Assembly (NCBI RefSeq): GCF_030381805.1
Contig: NZ_JAUDRH010000010.1
Location: forward strand, 242,848 to 306,847
Direction: 5' to 3'
Origin: Chlorogloeopsis sp. ULAP01
GTDB taxonomy: Bacteria; Cyanobacteriota; Cyanobacteriia; Cyanobacteriales; Nostocaceae
Length of the DNA stretch: 64,000 bases
Shown: in pieces, positions 35,176-44,492 of the stretch
How positions within the stretch are numbered: position 1 is the stretch's first letter
How the letters are laid out: every line of letters begins with the position of its first letter
Program-made: the position numbers and the translations under genes
The notes under the pieces: generated by a model
Told to the model about the DNA's origin: nothing
Databases searched by the model: none
The model's input: only the letters and a program-made list of their open reading frames with translations

Positions 35176-37041
35176 ATGTCAATTGGTTTCAGAAATACAA
35201 ATGAACTATGGGCTGCAATCTTGACGCAGACATTAAAGCGCTTAGGATTAACTTGCGCCGTAATTTGTCCTGGCTCGCGATCGACACCCTTAGCAGTCAT
35301 TTTTGCTCAAGAATCGCCCACTCTAGAAGTAATTTCCATTCTTGATGAACGTTCTGCTGCCTTTTTTGCTTTAGGTAGGGCAAAAGCAACTGGAACTCCC
35401 ACCGCAATTGTTTGCACCTCTGGTACGGCAGGGGCAAATTTTTACCCAGCAGTTATTGAAGCAAAAGAAAGTCGTGTACCATTGTTACTGTTAACAGCCG
35501 ATAGACCCTCGGAGTTGCGAAATTGCCATTCTGGACAAACAATTGACCAGTTGAAATTATATGGTAATTACCCAAATTGGCAAGCAGAGTTAGCGACACC
35601 ATCCGCAGAGATAGGAATGTTAACTTATCTGCGGCAAACAGTGATGTATGCCTGGGAGCGATCGCTTTATCCTGTACCTGGGCCTGTACATTTGAATATA
35701 CCCTTTCGTGACCCCCTAGCACCCATTTCAGATGGGACTGACTTCAATTCCTTACAGTTACACTTTCAGTCAGAAGACTTCTGGACAGGTATTTCTCGCC
35801 TCTCTCCAACTCTCCCTCTCTCCCCTTCTTCCTCTCCCCTTCTACAAGAATGGGAAAAATCCGATCAAGGTATTATCATCGCCGGAGTTGCACAACCACA
35901 ACAACCACGGGAATATTGTCAGGCGATCGCCCAACTTAGCAAGTCTTTAAAATTCCCAGTTTTGGCAGAGGGACTATCACCTGTTAGAAACTATGCCGAG
36001 CTTAATCCCTATATAATTTCCACCTATGACCTGATTTTACGGAATCAACAATTAGCAAAACAACTAGCACCGGAAATAGTAATTCAAATAGGTGAAATGC
36101 CCACCAGCCCAGTGCTGCGTAATTGGCTCAAAACCACAGCAGCAAAACGCTGGATCATTGACCCCAGCGACCAAAATCTCGATCCCCTCCACGGTAGGAC
36201 AGTTCATCTGCGGGTGAGTGTAGAGCAGCTTGCTGTTACCTTTGGAGAAGACACGAGGAAAGAGGACACGGGGACGCGGGGAAGTGGGGACACGGAGAAT
36301 ATATTTGATAATTTCTCCGCGTCACCGCGTCTTCCCCTCTCCGCGTCTTTCTTTGGGTCTAATGTCACCCCATCCTCTTATCTTCAGAAGTGGTGTACAG
36401 CAGAAGCTAAAGTTAGGTTGAATGTCGATCAAACCTTAGCAAATACATCGGATTTACTTGAAAGTAAAATTGCCTGGTTACTGTCTCAAATTCTACCCAG
36501 AGAAACACCTATATTTATCGCCAACAGTATGCCCGTAAGGGATGTAGAATTTTTTTGGAAACCCCATCAATCAGGTGTAAACACTTTTTTTAACCGGGGT
36601 GCGAATGGAATTGATGGTACATTATCCACTGCTTTAGGAATTGCCCATCACAATCAAAGCAGCGTCATGTTGACGGGAGATTTAGCTTTATTGCACGATA
36701 CCAACGGCTTTTTAATCAGAAATAAATTTGTTGGACACCTGACAATAGTATTAATTAATAATAATGGCGGTGGCATTTTTGAAATGTTGCCCATTGCCAA
36801 GTTCGATCCGCCCTTTGAAGAGTTTTTTGCTACCCCCCAAGATATTGATTTTGCTCAGTTATGTGCCACTTACGGTGTAGAGCATGAATTGATTACTACT
36901 TGGGAACAGTTTCAGAACAGATTAAATCTACTACCAACTACGGGAATTAGGGTTTTAGAGTTGCGGACAAACCGCAAATTTGATGCTAAGTGGCGTCAGG
37001 AAAATTTGGGTAAGTTTTCAGCAGCCCACACTTTTGAATAG
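35176..37041 (+). CDS. menD: MenD, SEPHCHC synthase of phylloquinone synthesis
   Basis: 621 residues, longer than usual. The active-site Glu lies in LDERSAAFFALGRAK, and the thiamine-diphosphate motif GDLALLHDTNGFLI continues to INNNGGGIFEMLP. It joins isochorismate and 2-oxoglutarate in the phylloquinone pathway. Two low-complexity stretches, at about residues 208-225 (SPTLPLSPSSSPLL) and 358-395 (EDTRKEDTGTRGSGDTE to LPLSASFFG), are encoded by pyrimidine-rich or GACACGG-type repeat DNA and account for the extra length. The frame is intact. Confidence 0.93.
   Translation: MSIGFRNTNELWAAILTQTLKRLGLTCAVICPGSRSTPLAVIFAQESPTLEVISILDERSAAFFALGRAKATGTPTAIVCTSGTAGANFYPAVIEAKESRVPLLLLTADRPSELRNCHSGQTIDQLKLYGNYPNWQAELATPSAEIGMLTYLRQTVMYAWERSLYPVPGPVHLNIPFRDPLAPISDGTDFNSLQLHFQSEDFWTGISRLSPTLPLSPSSSPLLQEWEKSDQGIIIAGVAQPQQPREYCQAIAQLSKSLKFPVLAEGLSPVRNYAELNPYIISTYDLILRNQQLAKQLAPEIVIQIGEMPTSPVLRNWLKTTAAKRWIIDPSDQNLDPLHGRTVHLRVSVEQLAVTFGEDTRKEDTGTRGSGDTENIFDNFSASPRLPLSASFFGSNVTPSSYLQKWCTAEAKVRLNVDQTLANTSDLLESKIAWLLSQILPRETPIFIANSMPVRDVEFFWKPHQSGVNTFFNRGANGIDGTLSTALGIAHHNQSSVMLTGDLALLHDTNGFLIRNKFVGHLTIVLINNNGGGIFEMLPIAKFDPPFEEFFATPQDIDFAQLCATYGVEHELITTWEQFQNRLNLLPTTGIRVLELRTNRKFDAKWRQENLGKFSAAHTFE
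36245..36360. repeat. In-frame repeat insertion within menD
   Basis: The left arm GAAGACACGAGGAAAGAGGA... reads into GGGGACGCGGGGAAG, and the right arm CTCCGCGTCACCGCGTC, CTTCCCCTCTCCGCGTC is its imperfect reverse complement. Similar GACACGG/CTCCCCGTGTC sequence occurs in the dps-srxA spacer (26957-27000). Confidence 0.65.
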
Positions 37042-37119
37042 CTTGACTGTAGTTTTATCTAAAAAAAGGAGATGGACAGCGCCATCCCCTTTTCACCCAT
37101 ACCTAATTACTTGGAAAAA

Positions 37120-39006
37120 TTACAAAATTGGTGTATACTGCGGTTTTTCAGGTACGGTTGTGTACTCAGCAACTATTTGGCGGAACTCATTACCGTCAAT
37201 GGTTTCTTTCTCAATCAACAAATCAACCAAACGGTCTGTAACGGTACGATTTTCCCGGATAATCCGCTTTGCTGTTTCGTAACACTCTTCAACAATGGTG
37301 CGGACTTGAGAATCGATACGTGCTGCGCTCGCTTCGGAATATTCTGAACGAGTCATCCAGTCACGACCCAAGAACACTTCGCCTGTCTGGCTTTCTAAGG
37401 ACATGGGGCCTAAGTCAGACATCCCGAAACGGGTTACCATTTGCCGTGCCATACTGGTTACTTGTTGCAAATCGTTACCTGCACCAGTGGTGACTTCATC
37501 TCGACCAAAAATTACATCTTCGGCAGCACGTCCACCTAAAGCACCTGTAATTCTGGCTTTGAGTTGAGCGCGAGTAATCAAACCTTGCTCTTCATTGGGA
37601 GTAAACCAAGTCAAACCTTGCGCTTGTCCCCGTGGCACCAAAGTTACTTTTTGTACCGGGTCGTGGTCTTTGAGCACAGTTCCGATTAAAGCGTGTCCAA
37701 CTTCGTGATAACCAATTAAACGCTTACTCTTGCTATCTACCAGAGGTGTACCTTCCATACCAGCAACCACCCGATCCACAGCATCGTCAATTTCTGTGAG
37801 GGTAATAGCTTCTTTACGCCTTCTGGCAGTGAGAATAGCTGCTTCATTGAGTAAGTTAGCTAAGTCTGCTCCTGTAAATCCAGGAGTACGGCGAGCGATC
37901 GCTTCTAAAGAAACACCAGTATCAAGTTTCTTATTGCGGGCGTGAACCTTCAAAATTTCCAAACGTCCTTTGATATCAGGTGAATCGACAATTACTTGCC
38001 TGTCAAAACGTCCGGGACGTAATAGCGCCGCATCGAGTACATCAGGACGGTTGGTGGCAGCGATGATAATAATGCCTGTGTTGCCTTCAAAACCATCCAT
38101 TTCGGTCAGCAGTTGGTTGAGGGTTTGTTCTCTCTCATCGTTACCGCCACCGATACCAGCGCCCCGTTGTCTGCCAACAGCGTCAATTTCATCTATAAAG
38201 ATGATACATGGAGCATTGTCTTTCGCTTTTTTGAATAAGTCGCGGACACGGGATGCACCCACACCCACAAACATTTCTACAAATTCTGAACCGGAGATGC
38301 TGAAGAAGGGGACGCCTGCTTCACCAGCAATGGCTTTTGCCAACAGAGTTTTACCAGTTCCAGGAGGCCCTACTAACAGTACTCCCTTAGGAATACGTGC
38401 GCCCACAGCAGTAAATTTTTCTGGCTGTTTGAGGAAGGTAACAACTTCTTGAAGCTCTTCTTTCGCTTCTTCGATACCTGCTACATCGTCAAACTTGACG
38501 CCTGTTTTGGCTTCCATTTGAAAACGAGCTTTAGATTTGCCAAAGCTCATGGCTTGTCCGGGGCCACCAGGTAAGTTACTGGAACGACGGAACAAAAAGA
38601 ACAATCCAGTAATCAACAAAATAGGAAAAATTAGGTTTCCTAACAATCCCCAGATTGCCCCATCATTCCGCATAGGATGGGCATCAAAACTTACTCCTTG
38701 TTCTTTGAGCTTGGTAATTACTTCAGGAGCATTAACAGGCAAATCCACCCGCACTCGTTGGACACGATTGTCGAGATCCGGATCTACGGCTTCCACAATT
38801 GCAGTTCTACCGCCTTCATAAAGATCTACACTCGCGATGCGATCGGCGTCCAAATATTCCAGAAAGCGACCGTAGGTCATACGGGTGCTGGCTGTATTTT
38901 TACTCATATCCGCAGGAGCACCAGAAAATGCCCCTTGCCAAAAGAAAAAGCCTATTACCAAAGCTGGCAACGTCCAGAGAACCAGGACTCTCCAGGAGAA
39001 TTTCAT
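37120..39006 (-). CDS. ftsH: FtsH-type ATP-dependent zinc metalloprotease (FtsH2-like)
   Basis: 628 residues. Two membrane segments (residues 5-25 and about 118-138) flank a lumenal domain. Walker A is GPPGTGKT, Walker B IIFIDEIDA, the second region of homology ATNRPDVLDAALLRPGRFDR and the zinc site HEVGH. The N-terminus MKFSWRVLVLWTLPALVIGF and the C-terminus closely follow the Synechocystis FtsH2 (slr0228) type that degrades damaged photosystem II D1. It is convergent with menD. Confidence 0.95.
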   Translation of the reverse strand: MKFSWRVLVLWTLPALVIGFFFWQGAFSGAPADMSKNTASTRMTYGRFLEYLDADRIASVDLYEGGRTAIVEAVDPDLDNRVQRVRVDLPVNAPEVITKLKEQGVSFDAHPMRNDGAIWGLLGNLIFPILLITGLFFLFRRSSNLPGGPGQAMSFGKSKARFQMEAKTGVKFDDVAGIEEAKEELQEVVTFLKQPEKFTAVGARIPKGVLLVGPPGTGKTLLAKAIAGEAGVPFFSISGSEFVEMFVGVGASRVRDLFKKAKDNAPCIIFIDEIDAVGRQRGAGIGGGNDEREQTLNQLLTEMDGFEGNTGIIIIAATNRPDVLDAALLRPGRFDRQVIVDSPDIKGRLEILKVHARNKKLDTGVSLEAIARRTPGFTGADLANLLNEAAILTARRRKEAITLTEIDDAVDRVVAGMEGTPLVDSKSKRLIGYHEVGHALIGTVLKDHDPVQKVTLVPRGQAQGLTWFTPNEEQGLITRAQLKARITGALGGRAAEDVIFGRDEVTTGAGNDLQQVTSMARQMVTRFGMSDLGPMSLESQTGEVFLGRDWMTRSEYSEASAARIDSQVRTIVEECYETAKRIIRENRTVTDRLVDLLIEKETIDGNEFRQIVAEYTTVPEKPQYTPIL

Positions 39007-39494
39007 CTTTTTTTTGCCTCTAGATGCCGATACAAATAGTCATTGATATCCACCGGGTGGTGCAATATCTTTCCGCCACTGTAATCAGTGTGAAACGGAG
39101 TTTATAAATTCATTTTGTTTAATTTAACGTCTTGACGTAGTTTGCTATAGAACCATTTGGGCGCTATGGCAAAGCCATACCGTCAAAAAGAATCTTAATT
39201 AAATTTAACTTAATTTTAATACAATACACCAGACAAAGTGAGAAAGCAGGCAAATAGGGAGTCTGTGAATCCCACAGTGAGTAACAATTAGGAGACATAG
39301 AGTCTGATCGCATTGTCTGACTCATGACACTAGTCATACCAAACATTCTCACTTAAGCAAGGGTTTGGTTCATTACTTTTTTCACTAGTTTATGGCAGCT
39401 TCTATTTCTATGATTCTGGGAAATAAGATATCAGGCTAGCTCAAGGCTTTGATTGCCTCGAATCTAAATGTTAAAGAAATAGGGAAATTTAGTG
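39007..39494. other. Intergenic spacer upstream of ftsH and the RVVVP gene
   Basis: 488 bp with no supported gene. A small inverted match GGCGCTATGGCAAAGCCATA is near 39159-39180. Promoters for both divergent genes should be here. Confidence 0.35.
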
Positions 39495-39800
39495 ATGAAG
39501 ATAAAACAGATTATCGCTGGTGTCATGCTTACTCTACCCTTTGCTGTTATCTCCCTTCCAACAGAAGCATCAGCATCAGAGCTGATTGCTAGAAAACATA
39601 TTCACAGATCTCAAGGGAGAGCAAGGGTAGTTGTTCCAGCCAGAAGAAGGGTAGTTGTTCCAGCCAGAAGACGAGTAGTTGTTCCGCAAGCCAGAAGAAG
39701 GGTAGTTGTTCCAACTAGACGTCGGGTATGGGTTCCTGCACGTTGGGAGAATACACGTTACGGTCGCAGAATGATTCCTGGTCGTTATATTTACAGATAA
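39495..39800 (+). CDS. Exported basic RRRVVVPA-repeat protein
   Basis: 101 residues from the ATG at 39495, with AGGG upstream. A signal peptide (residues 1-27, ending SASA) precedes five near-copies of RRRVVVPA/T (about residues 43-85) and an aromatic-basic tail RYGRRMIPGRYIYR. The DNA repeats in step (GTAGTTGTTCCAGCCAGAAG). The product is strongly cationic and secreted; it may bind polysaccharide or envelope anions (inference). No family was recognised. Confidence 0.7.
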   Translation: MKIKQIIAGVMLTLPFAVISLPTEASASELIARKHIHRSQGRARVVVPARRRVVVPARRRVVVPQARRRVVVPTRRRVWVPARWENTRYGRRMIPGRYIYR

Positions 39801-39910
39801 GAGCTTCTTTGAGGGTTTCTACCACTTTGGCTTGAAAGAAGGTATACGTAAACAAACTTTTTTCATGCCTGCTGATGCATACAATTCAGCAAAAACTACT
39901 TCTATAGTGG

Positions 39911-40408
39911 TTATTTAACTGCTGTTATTTGCAGACTGTAAGGAAAATACTTGTCTTTTTGGTATGAACCAACCCAAACCTGATAGGTTCCAGGTAACCA
40001 TTCACCAAGAATGCCAGGATTTTTACTCTCAAAATCATCATTGCACCAAATACCACCAGGGCCACTAACAATCAAGGTAGTATCTTCAGGACTTTCTACT
40101 TGCAATTTCAGATAGTCAAACTTACTTGTTAACTTGAGGATGTGGTCTGGTTTTTCATCAATAAAACCGGCACACGGGCCTGTGGAAGTTTCGGTTTTAT
40201 TGACCACTTGATTTCCTGGCAACGAACCACCACTCATTCCTCTAACTGTCATGGGATCTGGAGAGAATTTAAGACCAATGGTGACATCTGCAAATATGGG
40301 TGGTGGTGATTCTTCTGCATATGTCTTATTATTAATTATCAATGCGATCGCTAACATCGCCACTACAAACGATGGCCTGATCGCTCGGTTTAAAAATTTA
40401 CTTAACAT
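39911..40408 (-). CDS. Exported beta-rich hypothetical protein
   Basis: 165 residues. A signal peptide (about residues 1-30, ending TYA) is followed by a domain with two Cys (GPCAGFIDEKPDH, IWCNDDFES) that could pair in the periplasm. GTYQVWVGSYQKDKYFPYSL at the end is reminiscent of pre-peptidase C-terminal-type beta sandwiches. Function unknown. Confidence 0.7.
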   Translation of the reverse strand: MLSKFLNRAIRPSFVVAMLAIALIINNKTYAEESPPPIFADVTIGLKFSPDPMTVRGMSGGSLPGNQVVNKTETSTGPCAGFIDEKPDHILKLTSKFDYLKLQVESPEDTTLIVSGPGGIWCNDDFESKNPGILGEWLPGTYQVWVGSYQKDKYFPYSLQITAVK

Positions 40409-40460
40409 TTAATATTTTCTAAACTTTTTCAGTATTTTGAGTGACATTTATTTTACATAC

Positions 40461-40485
40461 CAAGTTCCCTCATTGAGGGAACTTG
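40461..40485. repeat. Perfect 12-bp-arm palindrome, one-base centre
   Basis: CAAGTTCCCTCA, T, TGAGGGAACTTG. It is built like the 5493 element (long perfect arms, single central base) but with different sequence. It lies between gltX and the exported hypothetical gene and is followed by a second small stem CGCACGAACGTGCG. Confidence 0.7.
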
Positions 40486-40593
40486 CCCATCAGCTATAAA
40501 TAAGGACGCACGAACGTGCGCCCCACCCATCTGTATTTACTATTCAGATGATATTAGTCTTCTTCAGGTATTATTCCTAAAGTCAATTTTTTA

Positions 40594-42039
40594 CTAATTG
40601 CTTTCTAGTGTTGCCTTCATTAAGCGGTGTTTGTCTAATCCAATTTGATTTAGTAGCAACCACGATTGAATTAAATCTGGGCCATGCATATCTCCAGTCA
40701 AAGCAGCCCGAAGACTACGCATAACTAAACCTTTTTTCACGTTTTGCTCTTTCACCACCTGTTTAATGATTTCCTGGGCGCTAGCTTCGTTTAGTTCCTG
40801 CTGATTTTCTAAACTAGTTATCACCCTGTTAAGGGTAAGAGCAACACCTTCCTGCTTGAGTTGGGTAGCAGCTTCTTCACTAAATTCCACAGAATCGGTG
40901 AAAAACAGTTTGCTCATCTCTACAGCGTCCACCAAGCGAGTCAAACTTGGCTGAATTAAAGTCACTAACTGCTCTAACCAAGAGCGATCGCGTCCGCCTG
41001 TAAATTGATAGCCAGCTTCTTGCCAGTAGGAAATTATCAAATCTGTCAGTTTATCTACAGGCATGGCATGAATATATTGACTATTGAGCCAATCTAACTT
41101 CGCCCAGTCAAACTTTGCGCCTGCTTTATTTACACGCTCAAAGCTAAACTGCTTGGCAGCTTCTTGTAAAGTAAAGATTTCCTGAGTAGAATCTGGAGGC
41201 GACCAACCCAACAAGGTCATATAATTTACTAAAGCTTCAGCAGTAAAACCCATTTGTTTAAAGTCAGAGATGGAAGTAACGCCATCTCGCTTAGAAAGCT
41301 TACGTCCCTCCTGATTCAAAATTAAGGGTGTGTGGGCAAATTCTGGTAATTTTGCTCCAAAAGCCTCATATAACAGGATTTGTTTAGCAGTATTGGCGAT
41401 GTGGTCTTCTCCTCGGATCACATGGGTAATTTGCATATCCATGTCATCGACAACAACCGCAAAATTGTACAGAGGTTGACCGATACCATCTGCGACGGCA
41501 CGAGCGATAACCATATCACCGCCCAAATCGCTACCCCGCCAAACCATCTTCTCTCGTACTAGGTCATTCCAGACAATTTCCCGGTCGTCATCTATTTTGA
41601 AGCGAATTACAGAGCTACGCCCCTCAGCTTTGTAAGCTGCTTCTTGTTCTGGAGTCAGATTGCGGTGACGGTTGTCATAGCGGGGAGCCTGTCCTCTTGC
41701 TTTTTGGGATTCTCGCAGTGCCTCTAGTTCTTCAGCAGTGGTGTAGCAGCGATAAGCTAATCCCTTGTCTAGAAGGGTTTGTACCGCGCTTTTGTAAATT
41801 TCCAAGCGTTGAGTTTGAAAAACTGGCCCCTCATCCCAGTTCAATCCCAACCATTGCAATCCCTGGAGAATACTTTCCGTATATTCGGGACGCGATCGCT
41901 CTAAATCTGTGTCTTCTATTCGCAGGATAAATTTGCCGTCGTGGTGACGAGCAAATAACCAGTTAAATACAGCTGTTCTGGCTGTACCTATATGTAGATT
42001 CCCAGTTGGGCTGGGAGCAAGACGCACTCTAACAGTCAC
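40594..42039 (-). CDS. gltX: Glutamyl-tRNA synthetase
   Basis: 481 residues, standard. The class I signature is APSPTGNLHIGTARTAVFN and the KMSKS equivalent is KLSKRDG (about residue 253). DDMDMQITHVIRGEDHIANT is characteristic of GluRS. It charges tRNA-Glu, which also feeds tetrapyrrole synthesis. It is downstream of the tRNA-Asp gene on the same strand, about 195 bp away. Confidence 0.96.
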   Translation of the reverse strand: MTVRVRLAPSPTGNLHIGTARTAVFNWLFARHHDGKFILRIEDTDLERSRPEYTESILQGLQWLGLNWDEGPVFQTQRLEIYKSAVQTLLDKGLAYRCYTTAEELEALRESQKARGQAPRYDNRHRNLTPEQEAAYKAEGRSSVIRFKIDDDREIVWNDLVREKMVWRGSDLGGDMVIARAVADGIGQPLYNFAVVVDDMDMQITHVIRGEDHIANTAKQILLYEAFGAKLPEFAHTPLILNQEGRKLSKRDGVTSISDFKQMGFTAEALVNYMTLLGWSPPDSTQEIFTLQEAAKQFSFERVNKAGAKFDWAKLDWLNSQYIHAMPVDKLTDLIISYWQEAGYQFTGGRDRSWLEQLVTLIQPSLTRLVDAVEMSKLFFTDSVEFSEEAATQLKQEGVALTLNRVITSLENQQELNEASAQEIIKQVVKEQNVKKGLVMRSLRAALTGDMHGPDLIQSWLLLNQIGLDKHRLMKATLESN

Positions 42040-42233
42040 AGCTAATCCACAAATCCTTTATGATAGCAAAGCACGATCATTGTAGGGTATTCCGCAAATA
42101 ATCATCATGAGATGAGAACTGAGAAATTGCTATACGCCACAACTGGATGAGAATACAAGCAGAAATTTCAGTTGCAGAAGACAATAAAAATTACGTACTC
42201 CACAAGCAAATACTTAATTTTTTAAATATCCAA

Positions 42234-42307
42234 CGGGACTGACGGGGCTCGAACCCGCAACTTCCGCCGTGACAGGGCGGTGCTCTAACCAGTTGAACTA
42301 CAGTCCC
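42234..42307 (-). tRNA. tRNA-Asp (GTC)
   Basis: The minus strand folds as a cloverleaf: acceptor GGGACTG/CAGTCCC, D arm with TTCAACTGGTTAGAG, anticodon stem CCGCC/GGCGG around CTGTCAC with anticodon GTC, T arm GCGGGTTCGAGCCCCGT, discriminator G. CCA is not encoded. Confidence 0.95.
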
Positions 42308-42374
42308 TTAATTGGCAACTTTATTATTATGACGAATACATAGGAGACTGTCAAGTTTTTTTTAAAAGTCATTA

Positions 42375-42442
42375 GTAGGGGCGGGTTTTATAGATCATTT
42401 TTCATTAAAACCGACAATTTATCTTCTAAACTTGCCCGTACG
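42375..42442. repeat. MITE-like repeat, copy 3 (inverted relative to copies 1 and 2)
   Basis: GTAGGGGCGGGTTTTATAGA at one end and, at the other, CTTGCCCGTAC. The reverse complement contains GTTTAGAAGATAAATTGTCG, matching the internal block of copies 1 and 2. A GTTCCCTGT-type tandem stretch follows near 42485-42510. Confidence 0.7.
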
Positions 42443-42640
42443 GTGAGTAGTTAATTACTCTCTTTTTCCCCCTTGTCTGTTTGTTCCCCTGTTCCCTGTC
42501 CCCTCTCCTTGCGACCGGGTTTGTACGCAAGCTTTATAAAATTTAAGTAATTTTTATGTAAAAATACTTAAATATCTATTCCGTAACTCTACGAATTTAG
42601 ATAAAAGTTGAATATATAACCACAAATATATACCAACTTA

Positions 42641-43246
42641 ATGAAGCGATATTTACCAACAAAAAGTCTAGCCTCTACACAGTTAATAAAAATCGCTGTA
42701 ATTGCTTTAATTTCGCTCGGCGGTGTTGGTATGGTTGCCGCAGGATTTGTTTTTAAACAAACTTTTAGCAACTCAAAGGAAAGTCAGACTGTAAACGATC
42801 CATCTCGCTACGGAGAAATTAGGCATAAACTTTGGACTAACCAAAATCAATTAAAACACTTTCCTACGGATGTTGCTGCCCATTCTTCAAATGTATACCT
42901 TGCTTATTCTCCCGCTTCTTCGCAAGGAAATAGCTTTTTCCAAGTCAGGTTGAAACTTCCAAATCAACAGATAAAAAAATTACTTTCTGAATATAAAACC
43001 ATTGCTAAATTTAAGTATAGAGGTGGTAATATAAATGACCACGCTAACTTACCTAATGGTGTACCAACTACTTTTTTTTATACCAGTGGTTCTCAAGAAG
43101 ATTCCTTTCCTTATTCCTATGAAATATTAGTATTAGATGCCCGCGATCGCGGTAATTCTGACTTCAAATGGAATCATGGAGAAAGTTACGGAGTCGCAAT
43201 TGATAGTTCAGCATCAGAAATAGTTTATTGGGCTGAAGCATGGTAA
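42641..43246 (+). CDS. Membrane-anchored hypothetical protein
   Basis: 201 residues. One N-terminal hydrophobic segment (about residues 17-40) precedes a soluble domain. Aromatic- and Gly-rich features include KFKYRGGNINDHAN, TTFFYTSGSQEDSFPYSYEI and a C-terminal IVYWAEAW. No domain was recognised. It is 13 bp upstream of the TIGR00725-like gene, so the two are probably cotranscribed. Confidence 0.65.
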   Translation: MKRYLPTKSLASTQLIKIAVIALISLGGVGMVAAGFVFKQTFSNSKESQTVNDPSRYGEIRHKLWTNQNQLKHFPTDVAAHSSNVYLAYSPASSQGNSFFQVRLKLPNQQIKKLLSEYKTIAKFKYRGGNINDHANLPNGVPTTFFYTSGSQEDSFPYSYEILVLDARDRGNSDFKWNHGESYGVAIDSSASEIVYWAEAW

Positions 43247-43259
43247 GAAAATTTGAGTT

Positions 43260-43754
43260 ATGAGAAAAATCATAATTGGAGTGATGGGGCCAGGAGGAAA
43301 GGCAACAGCAGTTGATTTAAAAAATGCCTATGAACTAGGTAAGCTCATTGCTCAAGCTGGGTGGGTTTTACTGACTGGCGGTAGAAATGTTGGGGTAATG
43401 AATGCAGCCAGTCAGGGAGCAAAATCTGTCAATGGTTTAACGGTTGGTATTCTGCCGGATGCTAATCAACAGACTATTTCTGAGGCAGTCGATATTGCTA
43501 TTTTTACTGACATGGGTAATGCTCGTAATAACATCAATGTACTTTCTAGTAATGTGGTAATTGCTTGTGGATTAGGTGCGGGAACAGTTTCAGAAGTTGC
43601 ATTAGCTTTGAAAGGAAATAAGCAAGTAATTTTATTGAGTGACGACAAACAAAGTAAAGTTTTTTTCCATAATTTATCTCCAGAAAATATTTATGTGGTT
43701 GAAAGTGCCGAAGAGGCAATCGCAACTGCTAAGGCAATTTTAAATACGGATTGA
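43260..43754 (+). CDS. TIGR00725/LOG-like Rossmann-fold protein
   Basis: 164 residues. IIIGVMGPGGKATAVDLKNA, WVLLTGGRNVGVMNAASQGA and CGLGAGTVSEVALALKG follow the TIGR00725 family, related to lysine-decarboxylase-like nucleotide-binding proteins and molybdenum cofactor carriers. The LOG catalytic PGGxGTxxE motif is replaced by GLGAGTVSE, so cytokinin-activating activity is doubtful. It sits in a three-gene run with its neighbours. Confidence 0.8.
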   Translation: MRKIIIGVMGPGGKATAVDLKNAYELGKLIAQAGWVLLTGGRNVGVMNAASQGAKSVNGLTVGILPDANQQTISEAVDIAIFTDMGNARNNINVLSSNVVIACGLGAGTVSEVALALKGNKQVILLSDDKQSKVFFHNLSPENIYVVESAEEAIATAKAILNTD

Positions 43755-43783
43755 GATTACTACTAGATATTGAAAATTTATCA

Positions 43784-44191
43784 ATGAAACTTGTAGCTAT
43801 TAGGCTGAAACCCGATAAAGATTTAAGAAAAAGTTTAAAGAAATTTGCCTTAGATAGAAATATTCAAGCAGGATTTATCATCAGTGCGATCGGCAGCCTT
43901 AAACAAGCAAAAATTCGCTTTGCCAATCAACAAACCAGTACATTATTAACCGATAAATTTGAAATTCTTTCCCTCAACGGCACAATCGCAACAACAGGTG
44001 TTCATCTTCACATTGCGATTGCCGACTCACAAGGTAAAACCATCGGCGGGCATCTCGATGATGGATGTATTATTTACACAACAGCGGAAATAGTTATTGG
44101 TACAACAGATGCTTTTACTTTTCTGAGAACTATTGACGAACAAACAGGGTATCAAGAATTAGAAATTATTGATAAGATGAAAAATAATTAA
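43784..44191 (+). CDS. PPC/DUF296-domain protein
   Basis: 135 residues from the ATG at 43784; an upstream TTG overlaps the previous stop but is less likely. LVAIRLKPDKDLRKSLKKFA, AGFIISAIGSLKQAKIRFA, and GVHLHIAIADSQGKTIGGHL (the His-rich core) define the PPC fold found in plant AT-hook proteins and bacterial homologues. No AT-hook is present. The bacterial role is not established. It follows the TIGR00725-like gene by 29 bp. Confidence 0.85.
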   Translation: MKLVAIRLKPDKDLRKSLKKFALDRNIQAGFIISAIGSLKQAKIRFANQQTSTLLTDKFEILSLNGTIATTGVHLHIAIADSQGKTIGGHLDDGCIIYTTAEIVIGTTDAFTFLRTIDEQTGYQELEIIDKMKNN

Positions 44192-44255
44192 TATGTTGTT
44201 ACTAGACTAGGATCTTTTTTATAAACAGTTCACAAATCATCTCATCACATAATAG

Positions 44256-44369
44256 ATTGATTGCAAAATCCAATTTTTAGGCGATAGCAACCACAGATAA
44301 ATCAAGAGATGTAATTGATTGCAAAATCCAATTTTTAGGCGATAGCAACCACAGATAAATCAAGAGATG
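44256..44369. repeat. Perfect 56-bp tandem duplication with nearby TTTATCTGTG repeats
   Basis: The block from ATTGATTGCAAAATCCAATT to ATAAATCAAGAGATG occurs identically at 44256-44311 and 44314-44369, separated by TA. Just after it, 44381-44413 contains three TTTATCTGTGT-like units that can pair with CACAGATAAAT in the duplication. Identity over all 56 bases suggests a recent event. Confidence 0.9.
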
Positions 44370-44434
44370 CACACGGATAATTTATCTGTGTTTATCTGTG
44401 TCTATCTGTGTTCGATTTCTAAACAAAAACCAAA

Positions 44435-44461
44435 AAACTTGGAGTATTAAACCCCAAGTTT
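44435..44461 (-). terminator. Terminator of the E2 gene
   Basis: On the minus strand AAACTTGGGG pairs with CCAAGTTT and is followed by TTTTGGTTTTTG. It lies about 35 bases after the E2 stop. Confidence 0.65.
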
Positions 44462-44492
44462 CAATTTTTATTCTCACATAAGAATTATTAAT

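Noticed and set aside
44256..44413. CRISPR array
   Set aside because: Only two 56-bp copies two bases apart, no spacers and no cas genes.
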